From NCBI RefSeq assembly GCF_002531725.1, contig NZ_NWSQ01000043.1, forward strand, positions 1 through 34,551: DNA of 34,551 nucleotides. The letters run 5' to 3'. The DNA is from Rhizobium sp. L43. Its GTDB lineage: Bacteria > Pseudomonadota > Alphaproteobacteria > Rhizobiales > Rhizobiaceae. Position numbers and translations under genes: made by a program. Positions within the stretch are counted from its first letter, which is position 1; every line of letters begins with the position of its first letter. The notes beneath the pieces are model-generated. The model was not told where the DNA came from, did no database searches, and worked only from the letters and a program-made list of their open reading frames with translations. Shown one piece after another: positions 1 through 7,956 of the stretch.

Positions 1-161
1 ACATCCGAGGTGGAAACGGTGGCCATCAGCCAGCTGAGAGCCACCGTCTGCATCAGCCAACCCAGGCTGGAGAGCTGCGACGCGAAGAAAATCGAACGGA
101 ACGTCGAATTCTTCAGTGGCGCTAACAGCGCCGAGGATGCTCGCTCTTCAATGGCGTCCAT
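1..161 (-). CDS. MFS transporter, N-terminal part (runs off the left edge)
   Basis: The minus strand has an open frame from an ATG at 161 down to the window edge, about 53 residues. It starts MDAIEERASSALLAPLKN and continues with FRSIFFASQLSSLGWLMQT, followed by a hydrophobic first membrane segment. This pattern (short N-terminal tail, Leu/Pro-Leu, Phe-Arg, then 'SLG-WMQ') is typical of the MFS_3 group of the major facilitator superfamily, which includes enterobactin-exporter-like permeases. An in-frame stop lies about 19 codons upstream with no other ATG between, so the start is well bounded. A purine-rich AAAGAGA lies 10 or so bases upstream. The substrate cannot be inferred. Everything beyond the first helix is outside the window, so intactness is unknown. 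Confidence 0.55.
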   Translation of the reverse strand, partial: MDAIEERASSALLAPLKNSTFRSIFFASQLSSLGWLMQTVALSWLMATVSTSD

Positions 162-373
162 GTCGATCAGTCTCTTTCGGGCGGGTCGGCTTCGGTGAGA
201 CCGAGCGGCGTTTGGTCATGGTGGTGGGCGTCCGTCATGCGCGTTACCGCCAGCGTTGTAGAAGCCGCACGCAAGAAGTCGGCCAACTTCGCGTCGACGC
301 AACGCGGCAAGACCGCGAATCGAAATCAATGACAGCAGGCCGTCGTCGAAGCAGGTTGAACGACAGCCGAATG

Positions 374-609
374 AACCGAGCATCGAAGTCCGCCATGAAC
401 GCCGGCGCATAGGCTTTAGCCCCGTCGATCGTGTCGATGCCGCGCAGCCGCAGTTCCTTGACGATCCTGCCGATCCGGCGAACCGCAGATGCAGACGAGC
501 GGTTCTTAACCACCAGCGGTGCAAGCCGTCGATCTGGATGAGTTCACCGAAACAGTCGCGCCAGTAATTTTTGAATGACTTCGAGGCGATGCAATTCTTT
601 CTGCGACAT
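374..609 (-). pseudogene. ISNCY-type transposase remnant with internal deletions
   Basis: On the minus strand an ATG at 609 begins MSQKELHRLEVIQKLLAR, the usual N-terminus of ISNCY-family transposases. About 15 codons later a different frame gives WRDCFGELIQIDG, a conserved block that in intact members lies well over 100 residues further on. A third piece reads VKELRLRGIDTIDGAKAY followed by PAFMADFDARF, which matches the late catalytic region. These three blocks are brought together within 240 bases and are out of frame with each other, so most of the gene has been deleted and the protein is dead. Two copies of ACTGTCGCAT lie just outside the N-terminal end, probably part of the element's terminal repeats. 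Family assignment is from recognised motifs, not from a search. Confidence 0.6.
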
Positions 610-716
610 GGTGATCAAACAGGACATCACGCCTCCGAACGCTCCTGGTCTCCACCAGGCTGAAGTCGGCATCCTTGCTCCCAACGTTGACCTTGACCAG
701 CGCATCGAGAGGCGAG

Positions 717-750
717 ACTGTCGCATCTCTAACTGGCCCAACTGTCGCAT
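717..750. repeat. Direct repeat ACTGTCGCAT x2
   Basis: ACTGTCGCAT occurs at 717-726 and again at 741-750, 14 bases apart, just upstream of the dead ISNCY-type transposase start at 609. Short repeated units at an element end are common in transposons with multiple transposase-binding sites, so this may be the surviving terminus of that remnant. The assignment is inference. Confidence 0.4.
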
Positions 751-776
751 TACTAAATCGCCGTGGAGAAGCTAAC

Positions 777-795
777 CCAAGTGCATCATGCCAGT
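777..795 (+). repeat. IS30-family left inverted repeat
   Basis: CCAAGTGCATCATGCCAGT; matches the reverse complement of 1844-1862 at 17 of 19 positions. It marks the end distal to the transposase start. Confidence 0.7.
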
Positions 796-811
796 TCTGC
801 AGGATAGGGGA

Positions 812-1796
812 TCACCTGTCTTCGTGCAAATGCGCCATAAACACCTCGGTCGGTGTCCTGTATCCGAGGCACTTGCGCGGTTGATCGTTGATATGGCGCG
901 TGAGGTGGAGAAGGTCGCGTTGCGACACAACTGCCAGATCTGTGGTGCCTGGCAGGAAGCGTCGAATGCGCTTGTTGGTGTTCTCGACGGTCCCTTTTTG
1001 CCAAGGCGCACTTGGGTCGCAAAACCAACTGCACACACCGATCCCTTCTTCCAAAGCCCTGAACCCGGCGAACTCGGTACCGCGATCAAATGTGAAGCTT
1101 TGACGCGCGAAGGCCGGTAAAGGAGAAAACGCTTTGATGATCTTGTCCATGATCGGGCGCGAATGCCGGCTCGTTTTCTTGATGGGAACGGTATAGCGGC
1201 TCTTGCGCTCCACGAGGGAAGTGACTTGGCATGGCCGAGTGGACGTTCGAAGATGAGGAGGTCGCCCTCCCAATGCCCAAACTGCGATCTTTCTCCAATA
1301 AAATCAGTCCGTTGGGATATGCGGTGAGTGGCTGGAAACGCACCGTCGCGCGGCTTCCTGGAGCGCAGTGGGCGACGTTTGCGGCGCGCTTCGGGCAGAT
1401 AGCGATAGAGGCCTAGCCCATAGCCTTCCTGCTGTAGATGAAGCGATAGATTGTCTCTTTGCAGACGCGAACAAGACTTAGCCCCTCCGACAGCAGGCGT
1501 CCGGCAATCTGTTCTGGAGACCAGCGAGCCTCCAACTGGTTGATGATCTCTGTGCGCAAATTCGGGTGACGCCGCAGCTTTCTCAGCCGGCGCCGCCGCT
1601 CCTTGGAAGTATCGTCAGCAACCGTGCTGTAGTAACCGTCGTAGTCCGGCAGTTCACGATCGCGAAACGTATTGCGCTTGATCTCGCGGTAAATGGTCGA
1701 GCGATGACGGCCAAGCTGACGTGCCATCTGGTCTATCGGAACTTTTGCCGCCACCAAGTGATGCAGGCGTCGGCGATCGGCGAGGGTGATCTGCGT
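812..1796 (-). pseudogene. IS30-family transposase, frameshifted
   Basis: The N-terminal part (about 1796-1413) contains the helix-turn-helix reading QMARQLGRHRSTIYREIKRN, typical of IS30, and continues to WSPEQIAGRLLSEG and ETIYRFIYSRKAMG, where a stop appears. Shifting frame restores LGLYRYLPEARRKRR and GDLLIFERPLGHA-type text. A further frame change leads to VTSLVERKSRYTVPIKK, then TFDRGTEFAGF (DDE core) and GTVENTNKRIRRFLPG. At least two frameshifts are therefore needed to read an entire protein. No good start codon is evident in the N-terminal frame upstream of residue ITLADRRRLHHL, so the 5' end may also be damaged. The DDE region is otherwise well preserved, which suggests fairly recent inactivation. 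Confidence 0.8.
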
Positions 1797-1843
1797 ATAG
1801 CATCAAGACACGCCAGAATCTCCAAAGTGAAGTCATTGAAAAT

Positions 1844-1862
1844 ACTGGCATGTCGCACTTGG
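1844..1862 (-). repeat. IS30-family right inverted repeat
   Basis: The reverse complement reads CCAAGTGCGACATGCCAGT and pairs with 777-795. It lies just outside the transposase 5' end. Confidence 0.7.
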
Positions 1863-2712
1863 AAATAGAATGTATCGCGTGATGTTATAACATTTCATAA
1901 GGGTTATTATGGAACTATCCTGCGCGCGTACGGCTTGTTCGACTTAGCAAACGCCTCACGCGTCAAGCGATCAACAGGAGGATAAGGGCACCGGGAATGG
2001 GCATTGCAGTGGTTTAGTGAAGGGCTGGACCACCTTGACAAGAGCGTCCGCACGTCGAACGCCGGGCGAGATTTGTCCCGCTTCAACGCCGGCGCTCGGC
2101 CCAGCGGAACCCTCACTGGATCCTGACCCGGAACCACGGCACTAGGTGTACATTCCGCCGCCAGCTGACCCATCTCATGTTCGAACAGATCATGACCAGC
2201 AAAATGATCGGGTCGATAGCTTGGACTAAATTCCATTCGCTTCACCCTTTCCTCGTCGGACCAAAAGTAGTCGACTAGCATTGATTTGGAACATTGCGCA
2301 GAGGGGTCGGCAAATATCGTCGCAGAACCGTAAGGCGCCCAACTGGCTTCCAGACCTATGGCGGCTCCTTGAATTCGTCGCTCTGGTGTGACCTTGCAGC
2401 CAATGTGTGGAACCAATCTAAAGAATCAAGCGACGGCTCTCGGCGCTTGGACCAGTGCAAGTTGGCCGGAAAGAAACAAACAATTGTCTGCAATCATTCA
2501 ATGGCTTAAGAGCGTGCGCGGTATTATAGAGGACATCGCCGTGTCTCGGCCTCGAGAAACCCGACAGTTCGTTGATTGGCTCTTTCAGAGGAAACAACCG
2601 GACCTGACGCTGCTGGGGGAAGTGGATTCCACGCGCTGTTCAGTCGTTTCAGCGTCGTTCGAAGAGAGGCATTCGACATCGCGGTTTCAGAGCCATGGTT
2701 GGTGGTTCCCGT
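1863..2712. other. Region without recognisable gene
   Basis: About 850 bases between the IS30 element and the acetyltransferase. A 169-codon open frame on the minus strand (1907-2416) has no family resemblance that I recognise, is Pro/Arg-rich in its second half and has no convincing ribosome binding site. Other frames are short. It probably represents degraded DNA between mobile elements. Confidence 0.4.
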
Positions 2713-2728
2713 TGGCACGGTACATGCA
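2713..2728 (+). promoter_or_regulatory. Sigma-54-like promoter candidate
   Basis: TGGCACGGTACATGCA fits the -24/-12 pattern TGGCACG-N4-TTGCA with one mismatch (ATGCA for TTGCA). The diagnostic GG (2714-2715) and GC (2726-2727) are exactly ten bases apart. It lies about 50 bases upstream of a small open frame with a ribosome binding site and, through it, the acetyltransferase. I found no TGT-N10-ACA NifA-type upstream site in the preceding 200 bases, which weakens the case. Confidence 0.3.
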
Positions 2729-2775
2729 TTGACATCCGCTGATACGTCTGCGTCACCTTCAGGAGAAAGAGTCTC

Positions 2776-2889
2776 ATGCTCAAGCTCACAGAGGATATCG
2801 TCACATTGGGTTGGGTGGTCCTGGTCCGAGAGACACAACAGCGCGCTGGCAGTCTGCCCCGCGCGGTAGGGCACGCGCAATGCAGGTGA
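2776..2889 (+). CDS. Small open frame (37 aa) overlapping the acetyltransferase start
   Basis: An ATG at 2776 is preceded by AGGAG at 2761-2765, ten bases upstream. The frame encodes MLKLTEDIVTLGWVVLVR and about 19 more residues, ending in TGA at 2887-2889. The acetyltransferase ATG (2880) lies inside its last codons, so the two would be translationally coupled. I do not recognise the peptide. It could be a leader peptide or the broken N-terminus of a lost gene. Only the good ribosome binding site and the overlap argue for its reality. Confidence 0.3.
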   Translation: MLKLTEDIVTLGWVVLVRETQQRAGSLPRAVGHAQCR

Positions 2890-3548
2890 CTCTGGAAACC
2901 GCGCGACTATATTTGCGCCCGCTAACCACACCATGGGACCTGCTGCGATTTCATGCACTTCATGCCGATCCTTTCGTTGCGAATGCCATATATGACGGCA
3001 AGCCTCCGTCCTTTGCAGACACATGTGCCGAGTTCAAGAAGTCCCGTGCCGATTGGGATAGGTATGGAATCGGTCTCTTTGCAGTATTCGAACGCGACAG
3101 CGCCAGCCAGGAAGGCCGCTTCCTTGGACAACGCCGCCTAGGTTTTCTGCCGGAAAGCGACGATCTCGAGCTCAGCGCATGCTTTCACCGGGCCGCATCC
3201 GGCAATGAATATGCTCCAGAAGCGGGATGTGCCATCCTTGATTTTGCCTTCACGACCCTGGCAGCACCGCGAGTCCTGTGCTTTGTTCGGCCTGAGAACC
3301 AGCGTTCCTTGCGTTCAGTTGGAAAGATGGGATTCCGGCAGATCGGTGATAGGTGGTTTGGCGACCAACTGACGCGCTGCTTCGAGGTAAGGCAACAAGA
3401 CCTGAATGGAATAATCGCAGCAAATCCAAGCTTTGCGCCGGTTCGCTACCTTATTCAAAAGCCGGCGATGACGGATTCTGTAGGCCAGGCGATTAGGCCC
3501 GACGCGCAATCGCTTCCGCGACCTCGATGCGCCCGTAGCCAACGTTGA
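2880..3548 (+). CDS. GNAT-family N-acetyltransferase (RimJ/RimL-like)
   Basis: The product is 222 aa from the ATG at 2880. It begins VTLETARLYLRPLTTPWD, the typical 'T-ERL-LRP' opening of the Acetyltransf_3 branch that acetylates protein N-termini or small amines from acetyl-CoA. The middle contains the strands around YGIGLFAVFER and FLGQRRLGFLP. It is followed by YAPEAGCAILDFAF, FVRPENQRSLRSVGKMGF, where the Asn-x-x-Ser and Lys-x-Gly-Phe match the acetyl-CoA-binding end of the fold. I chose 2880 because alignment-like similarity begins there; an in-frame ATG at 2811 adds 23 low-complexity residues. The last 20 or so residues are translated antisense across an aminotransferase remnant (3494-3686), so the natural C-terminus has probably been replaced by a rearrangement. 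Substrate unknown. Confidence 0.75.
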   Translation: MQVTLETARLYLRPLTTPWDLLRFHALHADPFVANAIYDGKPPSFADTCAEFKKSRADWDRYGIGLFAVFERDSASQEGRFLGQRRLGFLPESDDLELSACFHRAASGNEYAPEAGCAILDFAFTTLAAPRVLCFVRPENQRSLRSVGKMGFRQIGDRWFGDQLTRCFEVRQQDLNGIIAANPSFAPVRYLIQKPAMTDSVGQAIRPDAQSLPRPRCARSQR

Positions 3549-3686
3549 AGCAGTAGAGACCCGCGAAGTCGTCGATCAGCTGGTTGCCGCGGGCGTCCTC
3601 GATGCGGATCATCCCCTTACCCGCTCCACGATCGTCGGCTCACCAAGTTGCCCGTTGCGAAATCTTTGAGATGCGTAAAAGGATGA
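3494..3686 (-). pseudogene. Remnant of a class III aminotransferase (N-terminal ~60 residues)
   Basis: Read on the minus strand, this stretch encodes HPFTHLKDFATGNL, then after a small insertion/frameshift IEDARGNQLIDDFAGLYC and FNVGYGRIEVAEAIARRA followed by a stop. The same segment of the intact aminotransferase at 10309-11712 reads HPFTQLKDFASGKLGEP, VQDAHGNQLIDGFAGLYC and VNVGYGRTEVAEAISRQA. The DNA is visibly similar too (compare about 11484-11674). It is a truncated paralogue or duplicated fragment. Its left end is fused to the 3' end of the acetyltransferase gene, and a stop codon lies just upstream of HPFT. Confidence 0.8.
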
Positions 3687-3689
3687 GAG

Positions 3690-4054
3690 CCATGTTACGG
3701 TGCTGCCAGGCAGAGTGCGGGTTTCGCGCGGCTCGCTGTAAAACGGTGGCCGACCGTCATACCTACACACCCGACTGCGTCTTCAATTTGTTCTGTCCTG
3801 AAGATTAAGATGTAGCTGGAACCATTTGGCAGCATTGACCGACCCATACATGCCCCTGCAATATCTTGCGCAATGACGCCGCATTTTTCGTGACCGACCC
3901 CTGTTGGTACCCAGCTTCGGAATTTCCGCGATCATCCAAACCTCTGCCATCTGCGACAAGAATGCGGCCCTTCGATCCGTGGTGCATGGGCGATGCCGCC
4001 CGGTTTCGACAGGAGGGCTTAAGCGCACCTGCGGCGCCAATTATCGAATCGTGA
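3690..4054. other. Intergenic region, nothing recognised
   Basis: About 365 bases between the aminotransferase remnant and the end of the glutamate dehydrogenase gene. Only short open frames with no family resemblance are present. No clear terminator hairpin with a T-run was seen for the minus-strand operon that ends at 4055. Confidence 0.4.
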
Positions 4055-5500
4055 TCAGATCCCGATCGCTTCATAGGCATCCGCGATTTGTCGGATTGAC
4101 GCGACATAGGCAGCGGTTCGATAATTTCCGAGTTCCGGTTGCTGTTCGATGAGATCGGCGATGCGACCCCAAGTGCTGCGCATGACGTCTTCCAGTCCGG
4201 AACGAACGAGATCGATTTCTGCGCCACCTTCAAGGAACTCGCCGCGGATGTCGGCTGGAAATTCCTTGCCGGTCATGCGTTCCAGCGCCGCGGCAATCGT
4301 TTGGTTACGCCGCTCGCGCCGGCGCCGTTCCATCAGCCCGAAGGGAATATGCGTCAGGTTCTTCACCCACTCGAAGTAGCTGACGACGACGCCGCCGGCA
4401 TTCACGTAAAGATCGGGTAGAATAATGATCCCGCGGGTGCGCAGTGCTCTGTCGGCCTCGAAAGATACCGGTCCGTTGGCCGCTTCGACCACGAGACGCG
4501 CCTTGATGCACTCCGCGTTGCCCGCATGGATCGCATTTTCCATCGCCGCCGGAATGAGGATGTCGCATGGCTGCTCGATGCCCTTGATATCGCAGGGAAA
4601 TGAGGTGGCGCCCTCGAAACCGAGGATGCTGCCGGTTTTGTTCTGATGTTGCTTCAGCGCCTCGATCGCCAGGCCGTCGGCATTGGCGACATAGCCGTCC
4701 CGTTCAGCGACGACGGTTATCCGAGCACCATTCTCTTCGGAGAGGAACCTTGCCGCATGGTAGCCGACATTGCCGAAGCCCTGAACGATGACGGCGGCAC
4801 CCTTCAGATCACGCTTGCCGCTCAATCCGGCGGTGCGCGGATCCTGGAGATAGCTCTGGATGGCGAATTGGACACCTCGACCGGTTGCTTCGGTGCGACC
4901 GGCGATACCTCCCTTCGACAGCGGCTTGCCGGTCACGCAGGCGCGGGCATTGATCACATCAGTTGGATTGGCGCGGCGAAACTCGTCCATCATCCAGGCC
5001 ATCTCCCGCTCGCCCGTACCAATGTCGGGAGCTGGGACGTTGACGCCGGGGCCGATCAGGCCGCGTTTGTTGAGTTCCTGCGTGAAGCGGCGGGTGATGC
5101 GCTCGAGCTCCTGCGGCGTCCATTCGCGCGGATCGATCTTCAGCGCGCCCTTCGAGCCGCCGAACGGCACATCAACCAGCGAGCATTTAAGCGTCATCAG
5201 CGCTGCCAGCGCTTCGACCTCTTCAGCGTCGGCGTTCGACGCGTAGCGGATGCCACCCTTCACCGGCTCACAGTGCTCGCTGTGGACCGATCGCCACCCG
5301 ACGAAGCTGTACATGCGGCCGCGCAGGCGAACGCCGAACCGGACAGTATAGGTCGAGTTGCACTGCATGATCCGCTCCGACAGGCCTTCCGGCAGATCGA
5401 GGAAGGTCATCGCATGACGGAAGTTCTGATCAACGCTATCCAGGAAGCCCGCAGAGCTGGTCTCTCCGAGCTGTACATTGCGTTGTGGTATTGCGTTCAC
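4055..5500 (-). CDS. Glu/Leu/Phe/Val dehydrogenase (glutamate dehydrogenase type)
   Basis: The product is 481 aa. It would catalyse reversible oxidative deamination of an amino acid, most likely glutamate to 2-oxoglutarate plus ammonia, with NAD(P). The N-terminal domain has PVKGGIRY (Lys81), MTLKCSLVDVPFGGSKGAL (Lys105 and catalytic Lys117) and GPGVNVPAPDIGT with the conserved Asp. The nucleotide-binding domain has VQGFGNVGYHAARFL. VVEAANGPVSFEAD and LPDLYVNAGGVVVSYFEW follow, all canonical. It starts with GTG at 5500, preceded by AGGAGG at eight bases spacing, a strong ribosome binding site. It is the last gene of the minus-strand block. With the upstream aminotransferases, its plausible role is to regenerate the amino acceptor 2-oxoglutarate. 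It could act on another amino acid such as leucine; the sequence as read does not settle this. Confidence 0.9.
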   Translation of the reverse strand: MNAIPQRNVQLGETSSAGFLDSVDQNFRHAMTFLDLPEGLSERIMQCNSTYTVRFGVRLRGRMYSFVGWRSVHSEHCEPVKGGIRYASNADAEEVEALAALMTLKCSLVDVPFGGSKGALKIDPREWTPQELERITRRFTQELNKRGLIGPGVNVPAPDIGTGEREMAWMMDEFRRANPTDVINARACVTGKPLSKGGIAGRTEATGRGVQFAIQSYLQDPRTAGLSGKRDLKGAAVIVQGFGNVGYHAARFLSEENGARITVVAERDGYVANADGLAIEALKQHQNKTGSILGFEGATSFPCDIKGIEQPCDILIPAAMENAIHAGNAECIKARLVVEAANGPVSFEADRALRTRGIIILPDLYVNAGGVVVSYFEWVKNLTHIPFGLMERRRRERRNQTIAAALERMTGKEFPADIRGEFLEGGAEIDLVRSGLEDVMRSTWGRIADLIEQQPELGNYRTAAYVASIRQIADAYEAIGI

Positions 5501-5557
5501 TTGGCGTTCCTCCTAGCTGGGAAAGTCTCGGCCGCGGCTGTTTCAACTGCACAAAAT

Positions 5558-6040
5558 TCATCGGTCGGCATTGCGAACGAGCAGGACGTAGATCAGCGTG
5601 AACAGGCGTCGGGCGGTGTCGTTGTCGATCTTCAGTTTCGCTGACAGCCGGCTTTTCAGCAATTCCGCGGCCTCATTATGAACGCCTCGCCGGCCCATAT
5701 CGATTGCCTCAAGGCGCTCAGGCCCAGAGTGGCGAACAGCGTCGTAATAACTCTCACAGATGCGGGTGTAGTCTTTCAGCAAGCGGCGAAAGGGCGTGAG
5801 CGACAAGTAGTGACTGACAACATGCTCGCCCTGATCAACAGCAACATGCAATGCCAGGCGCCCATCTACCGCTTCGATCCTGAGGCGATAAGGTCCGCCG
5901 TCGTGACCGACTGGAATGAATGTATTGGATTCTAGAAGGTCGATGACCGCGATGGCTTGCTCACGCTCCATGCTCGCGTGCTGGCCAGCGAACGAGCGGT
6001 CGATCGATACGTCGCAGAGACGGTACTTGGCGAAGGCCAT
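5558..6040 (-). CDS. UPF0262 family protein
   Basis: The product is 160 aa from the ATG at 6040, with GGGGAGAG just upstream. The signature block is intact: AVIDLLESNTFIPVGHDGGP, then YRLRIEAVDGRLALHV, HYLSLTPFRRLLKDYTRICE, SYYDAVR, EAIDMGRRGVHNEAAELL and DNDTARRLFTLIYVL. Length and motif order match the alphaproteobacterial UPF0262 family, whose function is unknown. From general knowledge the usual family member is a chromosomal gene near hisD, so a copy placed 14 bases after a thiolase in a catabolic operon is probably an extra paralogue. The frame stays open further upstream, overlapping the thiolase, but similarity begins at MAFAKYRLCDV. Confidence 0.85.
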   Translation of the reverse strand: MAFAKYRLCDVSIDRSFAGQHASMEREQAIAVIDLLESNTFIPVGHDGGPYRLRIEAVDGRLALHVAVDQGEHVVSHYLSLTPFRRLLKDYTRICESYYDAVRHSGPERLEAIDMGRRGVHNEAAELLKSRLSAKLKIDNDTARRLFTLIYVLLVRNADR

Positions 6041-6054
6041 AGCCTGCTCTCCCC

Positions 6055-7236
6055 TCACATCGCTTCCACACACATAGCGACACCCATGCCGCCGCCGATG
6101 CAAAGCGTCGCCAGGCCCTTCCTGGCGCCGCGGCGCTTCATTTCGAAGAGCAGCGTGTTGAGGACGCGGGCACCGGAAGCCCCGATCGGATGACCGATGG
6201 CGATCGCGCCGCCGTTGACGTTGACGATCGACGGATCCCAGCCGAGGTCCTTGTTGACCGCGCAAGCCTGCGCCGCGAAGGCCTCGTTGGCCTCGACCAG
6301 TTCGACATCGGCGATTGCCCAGCCGACTTTCGCCAGCGCCTTGCGCGATGCCGGGATCGGGCCGGTGCCCATGACCTGCGGATCGACGCCGGCTGTTGCC
6401 CAGGACACGATACGGGCCAACGGCTGGATGCCACGCGTGGATGCCTGTGCTTCGGTCATCAGCAGGGTCGCGGCCGCGCCGTCGTTGAGACCCGAGGCGT
6501 TACCGGCGGTGACGGTGCCCTCCTTGTCGAAGGCCGGGCGGAGCTTGGTCATCTGGTCAAGCGTTGCGCCATGGCGGATATATTCGTCCTGGTCGACTGT
6601 GACATCGCCCTTGCGGGTCTTGACGATGAACGGAATGATCTCGTCGGCAAAACGCCCTGCTTTCTGTGCCGCCTCGGCCTTGTTCTGGGATGCCAGCGAG
6701 AACTCGTCCTGTTCCTCGCGACTGAGCTGCCACTGCCGGGCGACGTTCTCGGCGGTGATGCCCATGTGGTAACCGTAGAAGGCGTCGGTCAGGCCGTCCT
6801 TGATCATGGTGTCGATCATCTTGAAGTCGCCCATCTTCACGCCGCCGCGAAGATGCGAGCAATGCGGCGCCATCGACATCGACTCCATGCCGCCGGCAAC
6901 AATGATATCCGCATCACCGGTTGCAATCTGCTGCATGCCGAGAGCCACGGCGCGAAGGCCCGAGCCACAGAGCTGGTTCATGCCCCAGGCGGTCTTTTCC
7001 TGAGGGACACCCGCCTTCATCGCCGCCTGACGCGCCGGGTTCTGGCCCTCGCCTGCCTGCAGCACCTGGCCGAGGATCACCTCGTCGATCTCGCTCGCCT
7101 CGACGCCTGCGCGCTCAAGCACGCCCTTGATGACGGCAGCACCCAGTTCGTGCGCCGGCGTATTGGCGAACGCGCCGTTGAAGGATCCGACCGCGGTACG
7201 GCCGGCGCTGGCGATGACGATCGATGGGGTGCTCAT
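6055..7236 (-). CDS. Acetyl-CoA C-acetyltransferase (thiolase)
   Basis: The product is 393 aa, the standard length for biosynthetic-type thiolases such as PhbA/AtoB. It condenses or cleaves: acetoacetyl-CoA plus CoA to two acetyl-CoA. Nucleophile Cys90 is in NQLCGSGLRAVALG, His349 in GGAIAIGHPIGASG, and the second catalytic Cys379 in LATLCIGGGMGVAM. It starts IVIASAGRTAVGSFNGAFA, typical for the family. It follows the two CoA-transferase subunit genes in the same direction. This makes an acetoacetate (or short 3-oxoacid) activation and cleavage set, probably disposing of acyl groups released upstream in the pathway. The specificity for chain length is not readable from motifs. Confidence 0.93.
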   Translation of the reverse strand: MSTPSIVIASAGRTAVGSFNGAFANTPAHELGAAVIKGVLERAGVEASEIDEVILGQVLQAGEGQNPARQAAMKAGVPQEKTAWGMNQLCGSGLRAVALGMQQIATGDADIIVAGGMESMSMAPHCSHLRGGVKMGDFKMIDTMIKDGLTDAFYGYHMGITAENVARQWQLSREEQDEFSLASQNKAEAAQKAGRFADEIIPFIVKTRKGDVTVDQDEYIRHGATLDQMTKLRPAFDKEGTVTAGNASGLNDGAAATLLMTEAQASTRGIQPLARIVSWATAGVDPQVMGTGPIPASRKALAKVGWAIADVELVEANEAFAAQACAVNKDLGWDPSIVNVNGGAIAIGHPIGASGARVLNTLLFEMKRRGARKGLATLCIGGGMGVAMCVEAM

Positions 7237-7310
7237 GCTGGTCTCCTCTATGGTCCTCGCGAAGCCGGCAAAGACGGCTCCAGCATCTCGGCAATAAGCC
7301 GCCGGTCGGC

Positions 7311-7940
7311 CTAGTTGACGATGGTCGCCTCGGTGGCGCTGCGGATCTCGCCGTCGGTGACGCCCTCGGCAAGCTCGACCAGCTTCAGTCCGCCATCAAC
7401 GACGTCGAGCACACCAAGATTGGTGATGATCCGATCGACGACGCTTTGTCCGGTCAGCGGCAGGGTGCAGGCCTTCAGCACCTTTGATTCGCCGGCCTTG
7501 TTGGTGTGGTCCATGACGACCACCACCCGCTTGACCCCAGCAACGAGATCCATTGCCCCGCCCATGCCCTTGACGAGCTTGCCCGGGATCATCCAGTTGG
7601 CGAGGTCACCGTTCTCTGACACCTCCATGGCGCCGAGGATCGCCATGGCGATCTTGCCGCCGCGGATCATCGCGAAGCTCTGCGCTGAATCGAAGAACGC
7701 GGAATGCGGCAAGGCCGTAACCGTCTGCTTGCCGGCGTTGATGAGATCGGCATCGATCTCACCCTCTGTCGGAAAAGGTCCGATGCCGAGCAAGCCGTTC
7801 TCCGACTGCAACGTCACATGGACACCTTCGGGGATGTAATTGGCGACCAGCGTCGGAATGCCGATGCCGAGGTTGACGTAAGTCCCGTCTTCGAGTTCGC
7901 GGGCAGCGCGCGCCGCCATCTGGTTTCTGTCCCAGGCCAT
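7311..7940 (-). CDS. 3-oxoacid CoA-transferase subunit B
   Basis: The product is 209 aa from the ATG at 7940; an upstream in-frame start adds ten residues with no similarity. It carries NLGIGIPTLVANYIPEGV and then the catalytic glutamate (Glu47) in LQSENGLLGIGP, the SENG motif of family I CoA transferases. GGKIAMAILGAMEVSENGDL and GMGGAMDLVAGVKRVVVVMD are also diagnostic. It forms a heteromer with subunit A, encoded 16 bases upstream, moving CoA from succinyl-CoA (usual donor) to acetoacetate or another short acid. The pair resembles ScoAB/AtoDA/PcaIJ. I cannot distinguish acetoacetate from 3-oxoadipate as substrate. Confidence 0.92.
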   Translation of the reverse strand: MAWDRNQMAARAARELEDGTYVNLGIGIPTLVANYIPEGVHVTLQSENGLLGIGPFPTEGEIDADLINAGKQTVTALPHSAFFDSAQSFAMIRGGKIAMAILGAMEVSENGDLANWMIPGKLVKGMGGAMDLVAGVKRVVVVMDHTNKAGESKVLKACTLPLTGQSVVDRIITNLGVLDVVDGGLKLVELAEGVTDGEIRSATEATIVN

Positions 7941-7956
7941 GTCTCTTCCCTGCCCT

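Larger units (their letters stand above)
777..1862 (-). mobile_element. IS30-family insertion sequence, decayed
   Basis: The element is bounded by imperfect inverted repeats. The left end reads CCAAGTGCATCATGCCAGT (777-795) and the reverse complement of the right end reads CCAAGTGCGACATGCCAGT (1844-1862), 17 of 19 positions matching. The length of about 1.09 kb and the single transposase gene on the minus strand fit IS30-family elements. The transposase is frameshifted, so the copy should not move by itself. The flanks show no convincing 2-3 bp target duplication. Confidence 0.75.

Noticed and set aside
1907..2416. 169-codon minus-strand open frame
   Set aside because: No recognisable motif, poor start context and Pro/Arg-rich second half; not called as a gene.
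2560..2712. NifA upstream activator (TGT-N10-ACA)
   Set aside because: Looked for before the sigma-54-like site; no match found.
4646..5644. 332-codon open frame on the plus strand
   Set aside because: Antisense to glutamate dehydrogenase, no family resemblance.
5558..6265. Longer 235-aa reading of the UPF0262 gene
   Set aside because: The extra 75 residues overlap the thiolase gene and lack UPF0262 similarity; the ATG at 6040 has a good ribosome site.
6190..7314. 374-codon open frame on the plus strand
   Set aside because: It is antisense to the thiolase, whose catalytic motifs are complete; it is a GC-driven shadow frame.
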